Shown piece by piece: positions 5,580 through 13,378 of a stretch of 18,560 nucleotides of DNA. The stretch covers positions 91,478 to 110,037 of the forward strand of contig DPHB01000004.1 of NCBI GenBank assembly GCA_003521845.1, given 5' to 3'. This DNA comes from Oceanospirillaceae bacterium. Its GTDB lineage: Bacteria; Pseudomonadota; Gammaproteobacteria; Pseudomonadales; Balneatricaceae. Both the position numbers and the translations under genes were made by a program. Under the pieces are notes generated by a model. The model ran no database searches. It worked only from the letters and a program-made list of their open reading frames with translations, and was not told the DNA's origin. Position 1 is the first letter of the stretch, and each line of letters begins with the position of its first letter.

Positions 5580-6772
5580 TGCTTAAGCTTCCGTGCCTCA
5601 ATATTCAATAAGGGCAACGGCTTTAAGGGAATACCCTGCTCAGCCCTAAGTTGCAATTGCTGCAAAGCCCATTGCACATGTTCTTGCACCATCTCCGACT
5701 CATAATCTAAACGGCTTGTTAGCGCTGCCTGTGCCGCGGCCGTGGCGTGGCCATTACCCAAGCCAATAGCAATATTACGCAACCAGCCCTCATAGCCTGC
5801 GCGGCGTATTGGCGAGCCTTGGGTACGCTGGTCAAATTCTTCTGCAGTCCAGCTAAATAGTTCTATTAGGCTAGCTTGGTCCAAGTTATGCCTTGGCTTG
5901 AAGTCGTCTTCTACGCTGGCTTGTGGGTAACGGTTCCATGGGCAGGCCAGTTGGCAATCATCGCAACCAAATATGCGGTTACCCATAAGGGGGCGAATGT
6001 CTTCTGGGATGGCACCCTTGTGCTCAATAGTCAGGTAGGCGATGCATTTGTTGGCATCTAGCACGTAAGGTTCAGGAAATGCATTGGTAGGGCAGACGTC
6101 CATGCAAGCTGTGCAGCGGCTGCAGTGATCTTTGTCGTAAGGCTCGTCCGTGGGCAAGGGTAGGTTGATAAATATCTCACCTAGGACAAACCAAGACCCG
6201 GTTTTGCGATTGATTAAAAGTGTGTTTTTTCCCTGCCAACCTAGGCCAGCTTGCTGTGCCATGGGTTTTTCCATAACCGGGGCGCTATCAACAAATACAC
6301 GAAAGCCATAAGGGCCAATGAGCCCTTCAATGGATTTGGCTAATTGGGCCAAACGTTTGCGTACTAGCTTATGGTAATCACGGCCTAGAGCGTAGCGTGC
6401 TACATAGCCTTGCTGGTCATCTTCGAGGCAGGATTTGGTGGTGATGTTCGGGTCTAGGTAGTGCATATTTAGGCAGATAACGCGCACGGTTCCCGGCACC
6501 AGTTCTGCGGCGCGGTAGCGTTTAGTGCCGTGTTCGGCCATATAGCCCATAGCGGCGTGGTAGCCATTATCCAACCAGTTTTGTAAACGTGCGCCAGCGT
6601 CTTCTAACTGTGGGTCAACGACGCCCATATCGGCAAAACCGTAGTCTTTGGCAAGTGTCTGAATTTGTTGCTTAAGTTCCACCAACTGCTGCTGGCTGAG
6701 GCTAGGAACAGGTGGCACGGCGTCTTGTGGCAAGGCTGTGGCGGCTGTGTTGGATGAGGTAGTTTCTGACAT
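5570..6772 (-). CDS. queG: Epoxyqueuosine reductase QueG
   Basis: This cobalamin- and iron-sulfur-dependent enzyme of 400 residues catalyses the last step of queuosine synthesis, reducing epoxyqueuosine to queuosine in the wobble position of GUN-anticodon tRNAs. Cysteines for two [4Fe-4S] clusters are all present: Cys217, 220, 223 and 227 in CSRCTACMDVCP, and Cys243, 270, 273 and 277 (GCDDCQLACP). The conserved Asp162 in DSAPVMEK is the proposed proton donor. The C-terminal part is the HEAT-like tRNA-binding region. The first 25 or so residues are a low-complexity Ser/Thr/Ala/Pro extension, so the true start may be a little further in; AAGG lies rather far upstream of the ATG. The gene is divergent from tsaE. 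In many relatives it lies close to orn, which here is about 1.7 kb away. Confidence 0.95.
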   Translation of the reverse strand: MSETTSSNTAATALPQDAVPPVPSLSQQQLVELKQQIQTLAKDYGFADMGVVDPQLEDAGARLQNWLDNGYHAAMGYMAEHGTKRYRAAELVPGTVRVICLNMHYLDPNITTKSCLEDDQQGYVARYALGRDYHKLVRKRLAQLAKSIEGLIGPYGFRVFVDSAPVMEKPMAQQAGLGWQGKNTLLINRKTGSWFVLGEIFINLPLPTDEPYDKDHCSRCTACMDVCPTNAFPEPYVLDANKCIAYLTIEHKGAIPEDIRPLMGNRIFGCDDCQLACPWNRYPQASVEDDFKPRHNLDQASLIELFSWTAEEFDQRTQGSPIRRAGYEGWLRNIAIGLGNGHATAAAQAALTSRLDYESEMVQEHVQWALQQLQLRAEQGIPLKPLPLLNIEARKLKHLF

Positions 6773-6790
6773 GGGGATATTTTACCTTGA

Positions 6791-6825
6791 ATTGCCGTCG
6801 AAAGACTACGCATGGCCGCAATGAC
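6791..6825. repeat. Degenerate REP-like dyad between queG and tsaE
   Basis: ATTGCCGTC (6791-6799) and GGCCGCAATGAC (6814-6825) form an imperfect inverted repeat. The word CGCAATGAC is shared with the end of the repeat at 1160-1170. It may be a decayed member of the same family. It lies in the 116-bp divergent gap (6773-6888) that must also hold the promoters of queG and tsaE. A TAATAT at 6863-6868 is a possible -10 for tsaE, without a good -35. Confidence 0.35.
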
Positions 6826-6888
6826 AGGGTATTATGTGTGCTCAATATGTAAACCTGTTTCCTAATATTTAGACTAACCTTACAAGCA

Positions 6889-7392
6889 ATGAACAAACAA
6901 CAACTACTAGAAGCACAGGGTGAAGACGCAATGGTGGCCCTAGGCCAGCAATTGGGTGCTGCGGCAGAGCATGCTGCCTGTGGTTTGGTGGTGTTTTTGC
7001 AAGGCAACCTAGGTATGGGAAAAACCACGTTGATTCGAGGTGTGATTCGCCATTTTGGTCATCAAGGCGCGGTAAAAAGTCCTACCTATACATTGGTTGA
7101 GCCTTATGAGTTTGCCGAGCAGCAAGTGAATCATTTTGACTTGTATCGTTTAGGCCACCCCGAAGAACTGGAGTTTTTGGGTATTCGTGATTATTTCACT
7201 AGTAAGGCGATCAATTTAATCGAATGGCCTGATAGGGGGGCTGGGGTTTTACCCGCTGCCGATTTGGTGATATCGATTACTGGAGAAGGGCCGCAACGAC
7301 AATTGGCTTTTGCTGCCTATACGGCAAGGGCACAGAGCTTGTTGGGCAAGTTAACGGCGCAGCAGGTAACACCGGGAGCAAACAATGATTAG
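6889..7392 (+). CDS. tsaE: tRNA threonylcarbamoyladenosine biosynthesis ATPase TsaE
   Basis: This P-loop protein of 167 residues works with TsaB and TsaD to make t6A at position 37 of ANN-decoding tRNAs. It binds ATP and drives turnover of the complex. Walker A is GNLGMGKT at 39-46. It is followed by the SPTYTLVEPY segment (64-73), FDLYRL (83-88) and IEWPDRG (111-117), all typical of TsaE. The ATG at 6889 gives the expected N-terminus; the ribosome binding site is poor. The stop overlaps the start of amiB by 8 bases, so translation is probably coupled. In many gammaproteobacteria nnr (yjeF) sits just before tsaE; here it is absent and queG lies directly upstream on the other strand. Confidence 0.95.
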   Translation: MNKQQLLEAQGEDAMVALGQQLGAAAEHAACGLVVFLQGNLGMGKTTLIRGVIRHFGHQGAVKSPTYTLVEPYEFAEQQVNHFDLYRLGHPEELEFLGIRDYFTSKAINLIEWPDRGAGVLPAADLVISITGEGPQRQLAFAAYTARAQSLLGKLTAQQVTPGANND

Positions 7393-8743
7393 GTTTTTAA
7401 ACCTAGGTGTTGCTCTATTATTACTATCGATCAGTGCGCTTGCTGCGGATATTAAAAACCTGCGTATTTGGCCTGCGCCAGACAGCACGCGTGTGGTTTT
7501 GGATATTTCAGAGCCTGTTACCTATGAGGTGATTCGCCTAGAAAATCCACAGCGACTGGTTTTGGATTTGCCTGCCAGCCGCCTACAAACGTCTGTTGCC
7601 AAACTGGATTTTAAAGGCAGCCCTATCGCGTCAATACGCTCTAGCCAGCGGCCTGACAACAAGCTGCGTATGGTGATTGACCTGCACCATAAGGTCAATG
7701 CCAAGGTGTTTGCTTTGACACCGAACCAGTCTTACGGCAATCGTTTGGTCATTGATTTAACTAACTATAAGGTGGAAGGTGCCAAGGTTAGTTCGGCACC
7801 GAGTAAGCAGCAGGCCATCAAGAGCTTGGATGTACTCAACAGTCAGCGCGATATTGTTATTGCCATTGACCCAGGCCACGGTGGTGACGATCCTGGTGCC
7901 CTAGGCCCGCGTTATAACGGTAAAAAGCTGCGTGAAAAGCATGTGGTGTTAGCCATTGCCAAGTATTTACAGCAAGAGATTAATCGTCTACCTGGCTTTG
8001 AAGGCGTATTAGTACGCAGTGGCGACTACTATGTCAGCTTGCGCGGGCGTACTAAAAAGGCACGCAGCGCCAGTGCTGATTTGTTTATTTCTATTCACGC
8101 TGATGCCTTTAAAAACAGTAAGGCTCGTGGCGCCTCCGTGTGGACCCTGTCCAAGCGTGGCGCGACCAGTGAAATGGGCCGTTGGTTGGCACAAAAAGAA
8201 AACAGTGCTGACTTGATCGGCGGTATTGGTGGCGTAAGCTTAGACGACAAAGAAGAAGACCTAGTCAAAACCTTATTAGACCTGTCCATGACCCACAGCC
8301 ACTCCACCAGCCAAGGTGTGGCCGCTGCTATTCATAATAATATGGCCAAGATGGCACGCATGCATAAAAAACATGTTGAACGAGCAGGTTTTGTGGTGTT
8401 GAAGTCGCCGGATATTCCGTCGGTGCTGGTAGAAACGGGTTTTATCTCTAACCCAGGTGAAGCGGCTAAGCTGCGCACTGCTAGCTATCAAAAGCAGATG
8501 GCCAAGGCTATCGCCACGGGTGTGCGGCAGTATTTTTATGCCAACCCGGTCGCCAACACCTATGTGGCTACCGTGGTTGAAGCCAAGCGCAAACAAATTA
8601 AGTATAAGGTGGTGCGAGGGGATACCTTGTCAGAAATTGCCCAGCGCTATAACACCAGTATTAGTCAATTACGTACCGCCAACGGCATGAGCAGCAAATC
8701 CGTTTTGAAAATTGGCCAGAATCTGACCATTCCAGCAGGATAA
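7385..8743 (+). CDS. amiB: N-acetylmuramoyl-L-alanine amidase AmiB/AmiC type with LysM domain
   Basis: This periplasmic zinc amidase of 452 residues cuts the amide bond between N-acetylmuramic acid and the stem peptide to separate daughter cells. A signal peptide (residues 1-20, ending SALA) leads to an AMIN domain (about 24-125), which targets the septum. The amidase_3 domain (about 157-385) has all four metal or catalytic residues: His165 (DPGHGG), Glu184 (LREKH), His238 (SIHADA) and Glu350 (LVETGF). A helical insertion (about 285-330) is typical of the EnvC/NlpD-regulated amidases that need activation. One C-terminal LysM (about 406-450, VVRGDTLSEIAQRYN) binds glycan. Place and architecture match AmiB of this cluster. 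It overlaps tsaE by 8 bases and ends 3 bp before mutL. Confidence 0.95.
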   Translation: MIRFLNLGVALLLLSISALAADIKNLRIWPAPDSTRVVLDISEPVTYEVIRLENPQRLVLDLPASRLQTSVAKLDFKGSPIASIRSSQRPDNKLRMVIDLHHKVNAKVFALTPNQSYGNRLVIDLTNYKVEGAKVSSAPSKQQAIKSLDVLNSQRDIVIAIDPGHGGDDPGALGPRYNGKKLREKHVVLAIAKYLQQEINRLPGFEGVLVRSGDYYVSLRGRTKKARSASADLFISIHADAFKNSKARGASVWTLSKRGATSEMGRWLAQKENSADLIGGIGGVSLDDKEEDLVKTLLDLSMTHSHSTSQGVAAAIHNNMAKMARMHKKHVERAGFVVLKSPDIPSVLVETGFISNPGEAAKLRTASYQKQMAKAIATGVRQYFYANPVANTYVATVVEAKRKQIKYKVVRGDTLSEIAQRYNTSISQLRTANGMSSKSVLKIGQNLTIPAG

Positions 8744-8746
8744 ACT

Positions 8747-10642
8747 ATGTCCCGAATTCATCTGTTAAGCCCGCGCTTAGCTAACCAAATTGCCGCTGGT
8801 GAAGTGGTTGAACGCCCAGCCTCGGTAATTAAAGAACTCTTGGAAAATAGTCTTGATGCCGGTGCTGACAAGATAGAAATAGACGTTGACCAGGGTGGCG
8901 TTAAGCTGATGCGCGTGCGGGACAATGGTTCTGGTATCGATAAAGATGACCTGGCCCTGTCATTGAGCCGCCATGCCACCAGTAAAATCACCAGTTTAGA
9001 TGATTTGGAAGCGGTCAATAGTCTTGGTTTTCGGGGTGAAGCCTTGGCTAGTATTAGCTCCGTAGCACGCTTAACCCTGACTTCTCATACAGCGCAACAA
9101 GACAGTGCCTGGCAGGTGTTTGCCGAAGGTCGGGATATGGCGGCCAAGCTACAACCGGCGGCTCACCCAGTGGGTACTACGGTAGAAGTGCGCGATTTGT
9201 TTTTCAATACGCCCGCGCGGCGTAAGTTTTTACGTACCGAAAAAACCGAATTTGGTCATCTTGAAGAAGTCATAAAGCGTTTGGCACTAAGCCGTATGGA
9301 CGTGGCTTTTCAGCTCAAACATAACAGCAAGGTTATTCATAATCTGCGCCCCGCCGATCAGCAGGTGGCACAAGAAAAACGCGTAGCCAGTGTGTGCGGC
9401 CCAAGCTTTATGCAGCAGGCTGTACATATAGAAATGGAAGCACCAGGGCTGCGTCTTTGGGGGTGGGTTGGCTTGCCAACTTTTTCGCGCAGTCAGGCTG
9501 ACTTACAGTACTTCTTTGTTAATGGTCGTGTCGTGCGTGACAAGCTAGTGAGTCATGCTGTGCGTCAGGCCTATCGTGATGTCTTGTACCATGGTCGTCA
9601 CCCCGCATTTGTCTTGTATTTAGAGCTGGATGCTGCCACGGTTGATGTGAATGTACACCCTACTAAACACGAAGTGCGTTTTCGTGATGGCCGCTTGGTT
9701 CACGATTTTATATTTCGCTCTCTGCATAGGGCCTTAGCTGATGTGCGCCCCGAAGTGCCTACTGGCGGAGGTCTTGGCGAATTGGGGGTTGCCCCAGTGG
9801 CACAACCAGCACAGGGCATAGAGGGTGGCGTTTTTGCTGGTCAAAACCAATTGGCCATTGCTCCTTCTTCCGCGCCTATGAGCCCAGAGCATAATGTTGT
9901 TGGTGCTGGAGCGGGATTTTCTGCCTATCGGCCGCAGATGTCGGCAAGCCCTGAACAGATGCAAGAGCAAACTCAGGTGTATGGTAATTTACACGCCCAA
10001 GGTGAAGCCTCCGTAGCACAAGCTGAGCATATAGATCCGCATACAGGTGAGGTTATCGTGCCGCCACTGGGTTTTGCTGTGGCGCAATTACATGGTATCT
10101 ATATTGTTGCCGAAAATGCCCAAGGGTTGGTGTTGGTCGATATGCATGCGGCCCATGAACGTATTGTCTATGAAAATATGAAAGCGGCCTTGCAAGAACA
10201 AGGTGTGCGCGCGCAGCCTTTGCTGGTGCCTCTCTCTATGGCGGTCAGCAGCCGTGAGGCCGATCATGTGGAGTCTTGCCAGGATGCGTTTGCCGAGTTG
10301 GGTTTGTTAATCGAGCGTGCGGGCACAGAAAACTTGATCGTGCGTCAGGTACCTAGTGTCTTGCAACATGCCGATATAGAACAGTTGGTGCGCGACGTCT
10401 TGGCCGATGTGGTTACCTATGGCACTAGTGACCGCATTCGTGCCGCTCACAATGAGCTGCTAGGTACTATGGCTTGTCACGGTGCCGTGCGGGCTAACCG
10501 CCGTTTGTCGGTGACCGAAATGAATGCTTTGTTGCGTGATATGGAGCGCACGGAACGTAGCGGGCAATGTAATCATGGTCGTCCAACCTGGACTCAGTTA
10601 AGTTTGACCGAGCTAGATAAGCTATTTATGCGGGGTCAATAG
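8747..10642 (+). CDS. mutL: DNA mismatch repair protein MutL with endonuclease motif
   Basis: This GHKL ATPase of 631 residues links MutS mismatch recognition to strand removal. The N-terminal ATPase has Glu30 and Asn34 (KELLENSLDAGA), DNGSGI at 59-64, RHATSKI and GFRGEAL at 94-100. A Pro/Gln/Gly-rich linker (about 335-435) leads to the dimerisation domain. That domain carries DMHAAHERIVYE at 465-476, which fits the metal-binding endonuclease motif DQHA-x2-E-x4-E apart from Met466 for Gln. It also has the companion motifs ACHGAVRA (576-583) and CNHGRP (608-613). E. coli MutL lacks this motif and depends on MutH. This protein is probably a nicking MutL of the Pseudomonas type (inference). It lies 3 bp after amiB and 1 bp before miaA. 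Confidence 0.96.
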   Translation: MSRIHLLSPRLANQIAAGEVVERPASVIKELLENSLDAGADKIEIDVDQGGVKLMRVRDNGSGIDKDDLALSLSRHATSKITSLDDLEAVNSLGFRGEALASISSVARLTLTSHTAQQDSAWQVFAEGRDMAAKLQPAAHPVGTTVEVRDLFFNTPARRKFLRTEKTEFGHLEEVIKRLALSRMDVAFQLKHNSKVIHNLRPADQQVAQEKRVASVCGPSFMQQAVHIEMEAPGLRLWGWVGLPTFSRSQADLQYFFVNGRVVRDKLVSHAVRQAYRDVLYHGRHPAFVLYLELDAATVDVNVHPTKHEVRFRDGRLVHDFIFRSLHRALADVRPEVPTGGGLGELGVAPVAQPAQGIEGGVFAGQNQLAIAPSSAPMSPEHNVVGAGAGFSAYRPQMSASPEQMQEQTQVYGNLHAQGEASVAQAEHIDPHTGEVIVPPLGFAVAQLHGIYIVAENAQGLVLVDMHAAHERIVYENMKAALQEQGVRAQPLLVPLSMAVSSREADHVESCQDAFAELGLLIERAGTENLIVRQVPSVLQHADIEQLVRDVLADVVTYGTSDRIRAAHNELLGTMACHGAVRANRRLSVTEMNALLRDMERTERSGQCNHGRPTWTQLSLTELDKLFMRGQ

Positions 10643-10643
10643 G

Positions 10644-11585
10644 ATGATAAGTGACAAGTTGCCTCCAGCTATATTTTTAATGGGTCCCACGGCCGCCGGT
10701 AAGACGGATCTGGCCGTGGAACTAGTACAAAAGCATAACTGTGAAATTATTTCAGTTGATTCTGCTTTAATTTATCGAGGCATGAATATTGGTAGTGCCA
10801 AGCCGGATGCCGAAACCTTGGCTGTGGCGCCTCATCACCTTATTGATATTCGTGACCCATCAGAAGCCTATTCTGTGGCTGAATTTTGCCAAGATGCCCT
10901 AGCGTTAATGGCCGAGATTACCGCCCGAGGCAATGTGCCTTTATTGGCTGGTGGCACCATGATGTACTACAAGGCCTTAAAAGACGGTTTGGCTGATTTG
11001 CCACAGTCTGATGTGGGTGTTCGTGCGCAATTGGAGGCTGATGTAGCGGCGGACGGCGTGCCTGCCTTGCATGCACGTTTAGCCGAAGTGGATCCAGACT
11101 CCGCCCAACGTTTGCATGCAACGGACAGTCAGCGTGTATTAAGAGCCATGGAAGTCTATCTTATTAGTGGCGAGACACTGACTAGCCATTGGGCTCGGCA
11201 ACATGCGTATGAGTTGCCTTATACGGTGACATCTATTGGCTTGTGGCCGCCAGAGCGCGCGGTGTTGCATGAGCGTATTGAACGCCGTTTTCAGATTATG
11301 CTAGGGCAAGGATTTGAACAAGAAGTGGCGGCTTTAAGGGCGCGTGGTGACCTGAACCTAAACATGCCGTCCATGCGTTGTGTTGGTTATCGGCAGATGT
11401 GGCAATACCTAGACGGCGAGTTTGAACATGACGCAATGATTCATAAAGGTGTGGTGGCTACCCGACAATTAGCTAAAAGGCAGCTCACTTGGTTGCGTAG
11501 TTGGCCAGATTTACACTATTTTGACAGTTTGGACAGCAATTTAGCATTCACTGTGTTGAAATTATTAGATAGAATGACCATATAA
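10644..11585 (+). CDS. miaA: tRNA dimethylallyltransferase MiaA
   Basis: This enzyme of 313 residues transfers a dimethylallyl group from DMAPP to N6 of A37 in tRNAs reading codons that start with U. The P-loop GPTAAGKT is at 14-21. The conserved DSALIYRGMNIGSAKP (39-54), HHLIDIRDP (64-72) and GGTMMYYKAL (103-112) segments are present. QRVLRAMEVY and the C-terminal RQLAKRQLTWLRSW are also typical. The length matches E. coli MiaA (316). The start lies one base after the mutL stop and GGATG overlaps the junction, so it is likely translated by coupling. Hfq follows after a 115-bp gap that has its own leader signals. Confidence 0.97.
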   Translation: MISDKLPPAIFLMGPTAAGKTDLAVELVQKHNCEIISVDSALIYRGMNIGSAKPDAETLAVAPHHLIDIRDPSEAYSVAEFCQDALALMAEITARGNVPLLAGGTMMYYKALKDGLADLPQSDVGVRAQLEADVAADGVPALHARLAEVDPDSAQRLHATDSQRVLRAMEVYLISGETLTSHWARQHAYELPYTVTSIGLWPPERAVLHERIERRFQIMLGQGFEQEVAALRARGDLNLNMPSMRCVGYRQMWQYLDGEFEHDAMIHKGVVATRQLAKRQLTWLRSWPDLHYFDSLDSNLAFTVLKLLDRMTI

Positions 11586-11625
11586 CTTAGGATCAGTTTT
11601 ATCTTATGGCTGTTTGAAGTTATTT

Positions 11626-11647
11626 ATCCCGTCGCAGTCGGGATTTT
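11626..11647 (+). terminator. Hairpin with short T run after miaA
   Basis: ATCCCG (11626-11631) and CGGGAT (11639-11644) form a 6-bp stem with a 7-base loop, followed by TTT. It is a weak intrinsic terminator or attenuator between miaA and hfq. Partial read-through would let hfq be served both by the long transcript and by a nearer promoter. I cannot identify that promoter with confidence. Confidence 0.45.
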
Positions 11648-11662
11648 AGCAGACTGCAAGCA

Positions 11663-11674
11663 CCCCGCGAGGGG
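11663..11674 (+). promoter_or_regulatory. hfq leader hairpin with GCGA tetraloop
   Basis: CCCC-GCGA-GGGG forms a small G/C stem closed by a GNRA-type tetraloop, about 15 bases before the AAAGGAG ribosome binding site of hfq (11688-11694). In E. coli, Hfq represses its own mRNA by binding the 5' leader. This hairpin with the following A-rich stretch (AAATCTAAATTAAA) could serve such a role; that is an inference from position. Confidence 0.35.
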
Positions 11675-11700
11675 CGAAATCTAAATTAAAGGAGTTACCA

Positions 11701-11934
11701 ATGTCAAAAGGGCAGACCCTACAAGACCCTTATCTGAATGTTCTACGCAAGGAACGAGTACCTGTTTCCATTTTCTTGGTTAACGGTATTAAGCTGCAGG
11801 GCCAGATTGAGTCATTCGACCAGTTCGTTATTTTGTTGAAAAACACGGTTTCGCAAATGGTTTACAAGCACGCTATTTCTACTGTTGTGCCTTCGCGTCC
11901 CGTTAAGGTACCAACCGAAGAAGAGATGGGTTAA
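11701..11934 (+). CDS. hfq: RNA chaperone Hfq
   Basis: This hexameric Sm-like protein of 77 residues pairs small RNAs with mRNAs. Sm1 and Sm2 motifs are intact. The proximal-face residues Gln8, Phe39 (SFDQF), Lys56 and His57 (YKHAIS) are at the same numbers as in E. coli. The rim patch reads Arg16, Lys17 and Arg19 (RKER). The C-terminal tail is short (PVKVPTEEEMG) and acidic, compared with the longer tail of E. coli Hfq (102 residues). A strong AAAGGAG lies 6 bases before the ATG. It sits in its usual place between miaA and hflX. Confidence 0.97.
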   Translation: MSKGQTLQDPYLNVLRKERVPVSIFLVNGIKLQGQIESFDQFVILLKNTVSQMVYKHAISTVVPSRPVKVPTEEEMG

Positions 11935-11960
11935 GTTAACCCCATGCACCAAATCTCTAG

Positions 11961-11988
11961 CAAACATCTGCTTTAGAAAAGATGTTTG
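11961..11988 (+). terminator. First hairpin downstream of hfq
   Basis: CAAACATCT (11961-11969) and AGATGTTTG (11980-11988) form a perfect 9-bp stem with a 10-base loop, followed by a T-rich stretch (TGTTGTT). It probably helps end or stabilise the hfq transcript. A second, stronger stem follows at 11999. Confidence 0.5.
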
Positions 11989-11998
11989 TGTTGTTAAA

Positions 11999-12027
11999 CG
12001 AGCACCCTTGGGTGCTCGATTGCATTT
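11999..12027 (+). terminator. Second hairpin between hfq and hflX
   Basis: CGAGCACC (11999-12006) and GGTGCTCG (12011-12018) form a perfect 8-bp G/C-rich stem around CTTG, followed by ATTGCATTT. The run of T is short, so termination is likely partial. Together with the first hairpin it would make hflX expression lower than that of hfq. The hflX ribosome binding region begins about 10 bases after the stem. Confidence 0.55.
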
Positions 12028-12038
12028 AGGTCCAAGTA

Positions 12039-13352
12039 TTGTTTTTTGAACGTCATGAAGGTGGTGAGCGCGCCATACTAGTCCATATGGAAATGGGCCA
12101 GGAAGGAGAGCGCGAAGATGCCAATGAATTAAAAGAGCTGGTCACTTCAGCAGGCGCCGAACCTATGCTGATGATAGGCGGTACTCGTGCTCATCCTCAC
12201 CCCAAGACTTATATAGGTTCGGGTAAGGTAGAAGAGATCAGGCACGCGGTAAAAGAGCATGAAGCTGAAATTGTTATTTTCAACCATTCTTTAAGCCCTG
12301 GCCAAGAACGTAATCTGGAACACGAGTTTCAGTGCCGCGTACTTGACCGTACTGGTTTGATTCTCGATATTTTTGCGCAACGAGCCCGTACTCACGAAGG
12401 TAAGCTACAAGTAGAGTTAGCCCAGTTAGAGCACATGTCTACACGCTTAGTACGTGGCTGGACTCACCTTGAACGCCAAAAAGGTGGTATTGGTTTACGT
12501 GGTCCGGGTGAAACTCAGCTAGAAACAGACCGTCGGTTACTGCGTGCTCGTATTACGTCTTTGTTGAAGCGTTTGGATAAGGTGCGCAAACAGCGTGAAC
12601 AGGGGCGCCGTGCCCGTCGTCGTGCCGAAGTGCCGACGTTATCTTTGGTCGGTTATACCAACGCCGGCAAGTCCAGTTTGTTCAACCGTATTACCATCGC
12701 TGATGTGTATGCTGCTGACCAACTGTTTGCAACCTTGGACCCAACCTTTCGACGTCTTGAAATCGCCGATGTTGGCCCCACTATATTGGTGGACACGGTT
12801 GGTTTTATTCGTCACCTGCCGCATAAACTGGTGGATGCTTTTCGCGCTACCTTGCAAGAAACGGCTGAAGCAAGCTTATTGCTACATATCGTGGATGCTA
12901 GTGATGACATGCGTGACGAGAATATTGGCGAAGTAAACGATGTGTTGCAGGAAATTGATGCAATAGAATTGCCAACGCTGCTTGTTTACAACAAAATAGA
13001 CCGCCTAGAAGATGCGCAGCCACGTATAGATCGTGATGAAAATGGTAAGCCTTACCGAGTTTGGTTATCGGCTTTAACCGGTGAGGGTAGTGATTTATTA
13101 CTAAAGGCGATACAAGAACTGCTCGGCAGCGAGATGTACGTTGAACAGATCAGCCTAGAGCCAAGACAAGGTCAAATGCGGGCGCAGTTGTATGCCAGTA
13201 ACGCGGTAACGCACGAAAGCATCGACGAAAATGGCAACATGGTGCTGGATGTACGTCTAGCGCACAAAGAATTATTACAAATACTCAGCAAGCTGGGTAT
13301 GGATCCAGAGCCGTTTGTGGGTAAACCCAGGCAGCCTTGGGACGAAAGTTAA
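12039..13352 (+). CDS. hflX: Ribosome-associated GTPase HflX
   Basis: This GTPase of 437 residues splits stalled 70S ribosomes, notably under heat or antibiotic stress. An N-terminal HflX domain (about 1-130), a helical linker with GGIGLRGPGETQLETDRR (149-166) and the G domain are present. G motifs: GYTNAGKS at 205-212, ATLDPT 231-236, DTVGF 252-256 and NKID 318-321. The start is TTG at 12039. The frame has a TAG stop at 12027-12029, no ATG, GTG or other TTG lies between, and the resulting MFFERHEGGERAILVHM is the family N-terminus. The only ribosome binding site is a weak TAGG. The next in-frame ATG would cut off the conserved beginning. HflX in turn is followed by hflK after a short gap. 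Confidence 0.95.
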   Translation: MFFERHEGGERAILVHMEMGQEGEREDANELKELVTSAGAEPMLMIGGTRAHPHPKTYIGSGKVEEIRHAVKEHEAEIVIFNHSLSPGQERNLEHEFQCRVLDRTGLILDIFAQRARTHEGKLQVELAQLEHMSTRLVRGWTHLERQKGGIGLRGPGETQLETDRRLLRARITSLLKRLDKVRKQREQGRRARRRAEVPTLSLVGYTNAGKSSLFNRITIADVYAADQLFATLDPTFRRLEIADVGPTILVDTVGFIRHLPHKLVDAFRATLQETAEASLLLHIVDASDDMRDENIGEVNDVLQEIDAIELPTLLVYNKIDRLEDAQPRIDRDENGKPYRVWLSALTGEGSDLLLKAIQELLGSEMYVEQISLEPRQGQMRAQLYASNAVTHESIDENGNMVLDVRLAHKELLQILSKLGMDPEPFVGKPRQPWDES

Positions 13353-13378
13353 GTTATAGCCTCTAAAAGGAGACAATT

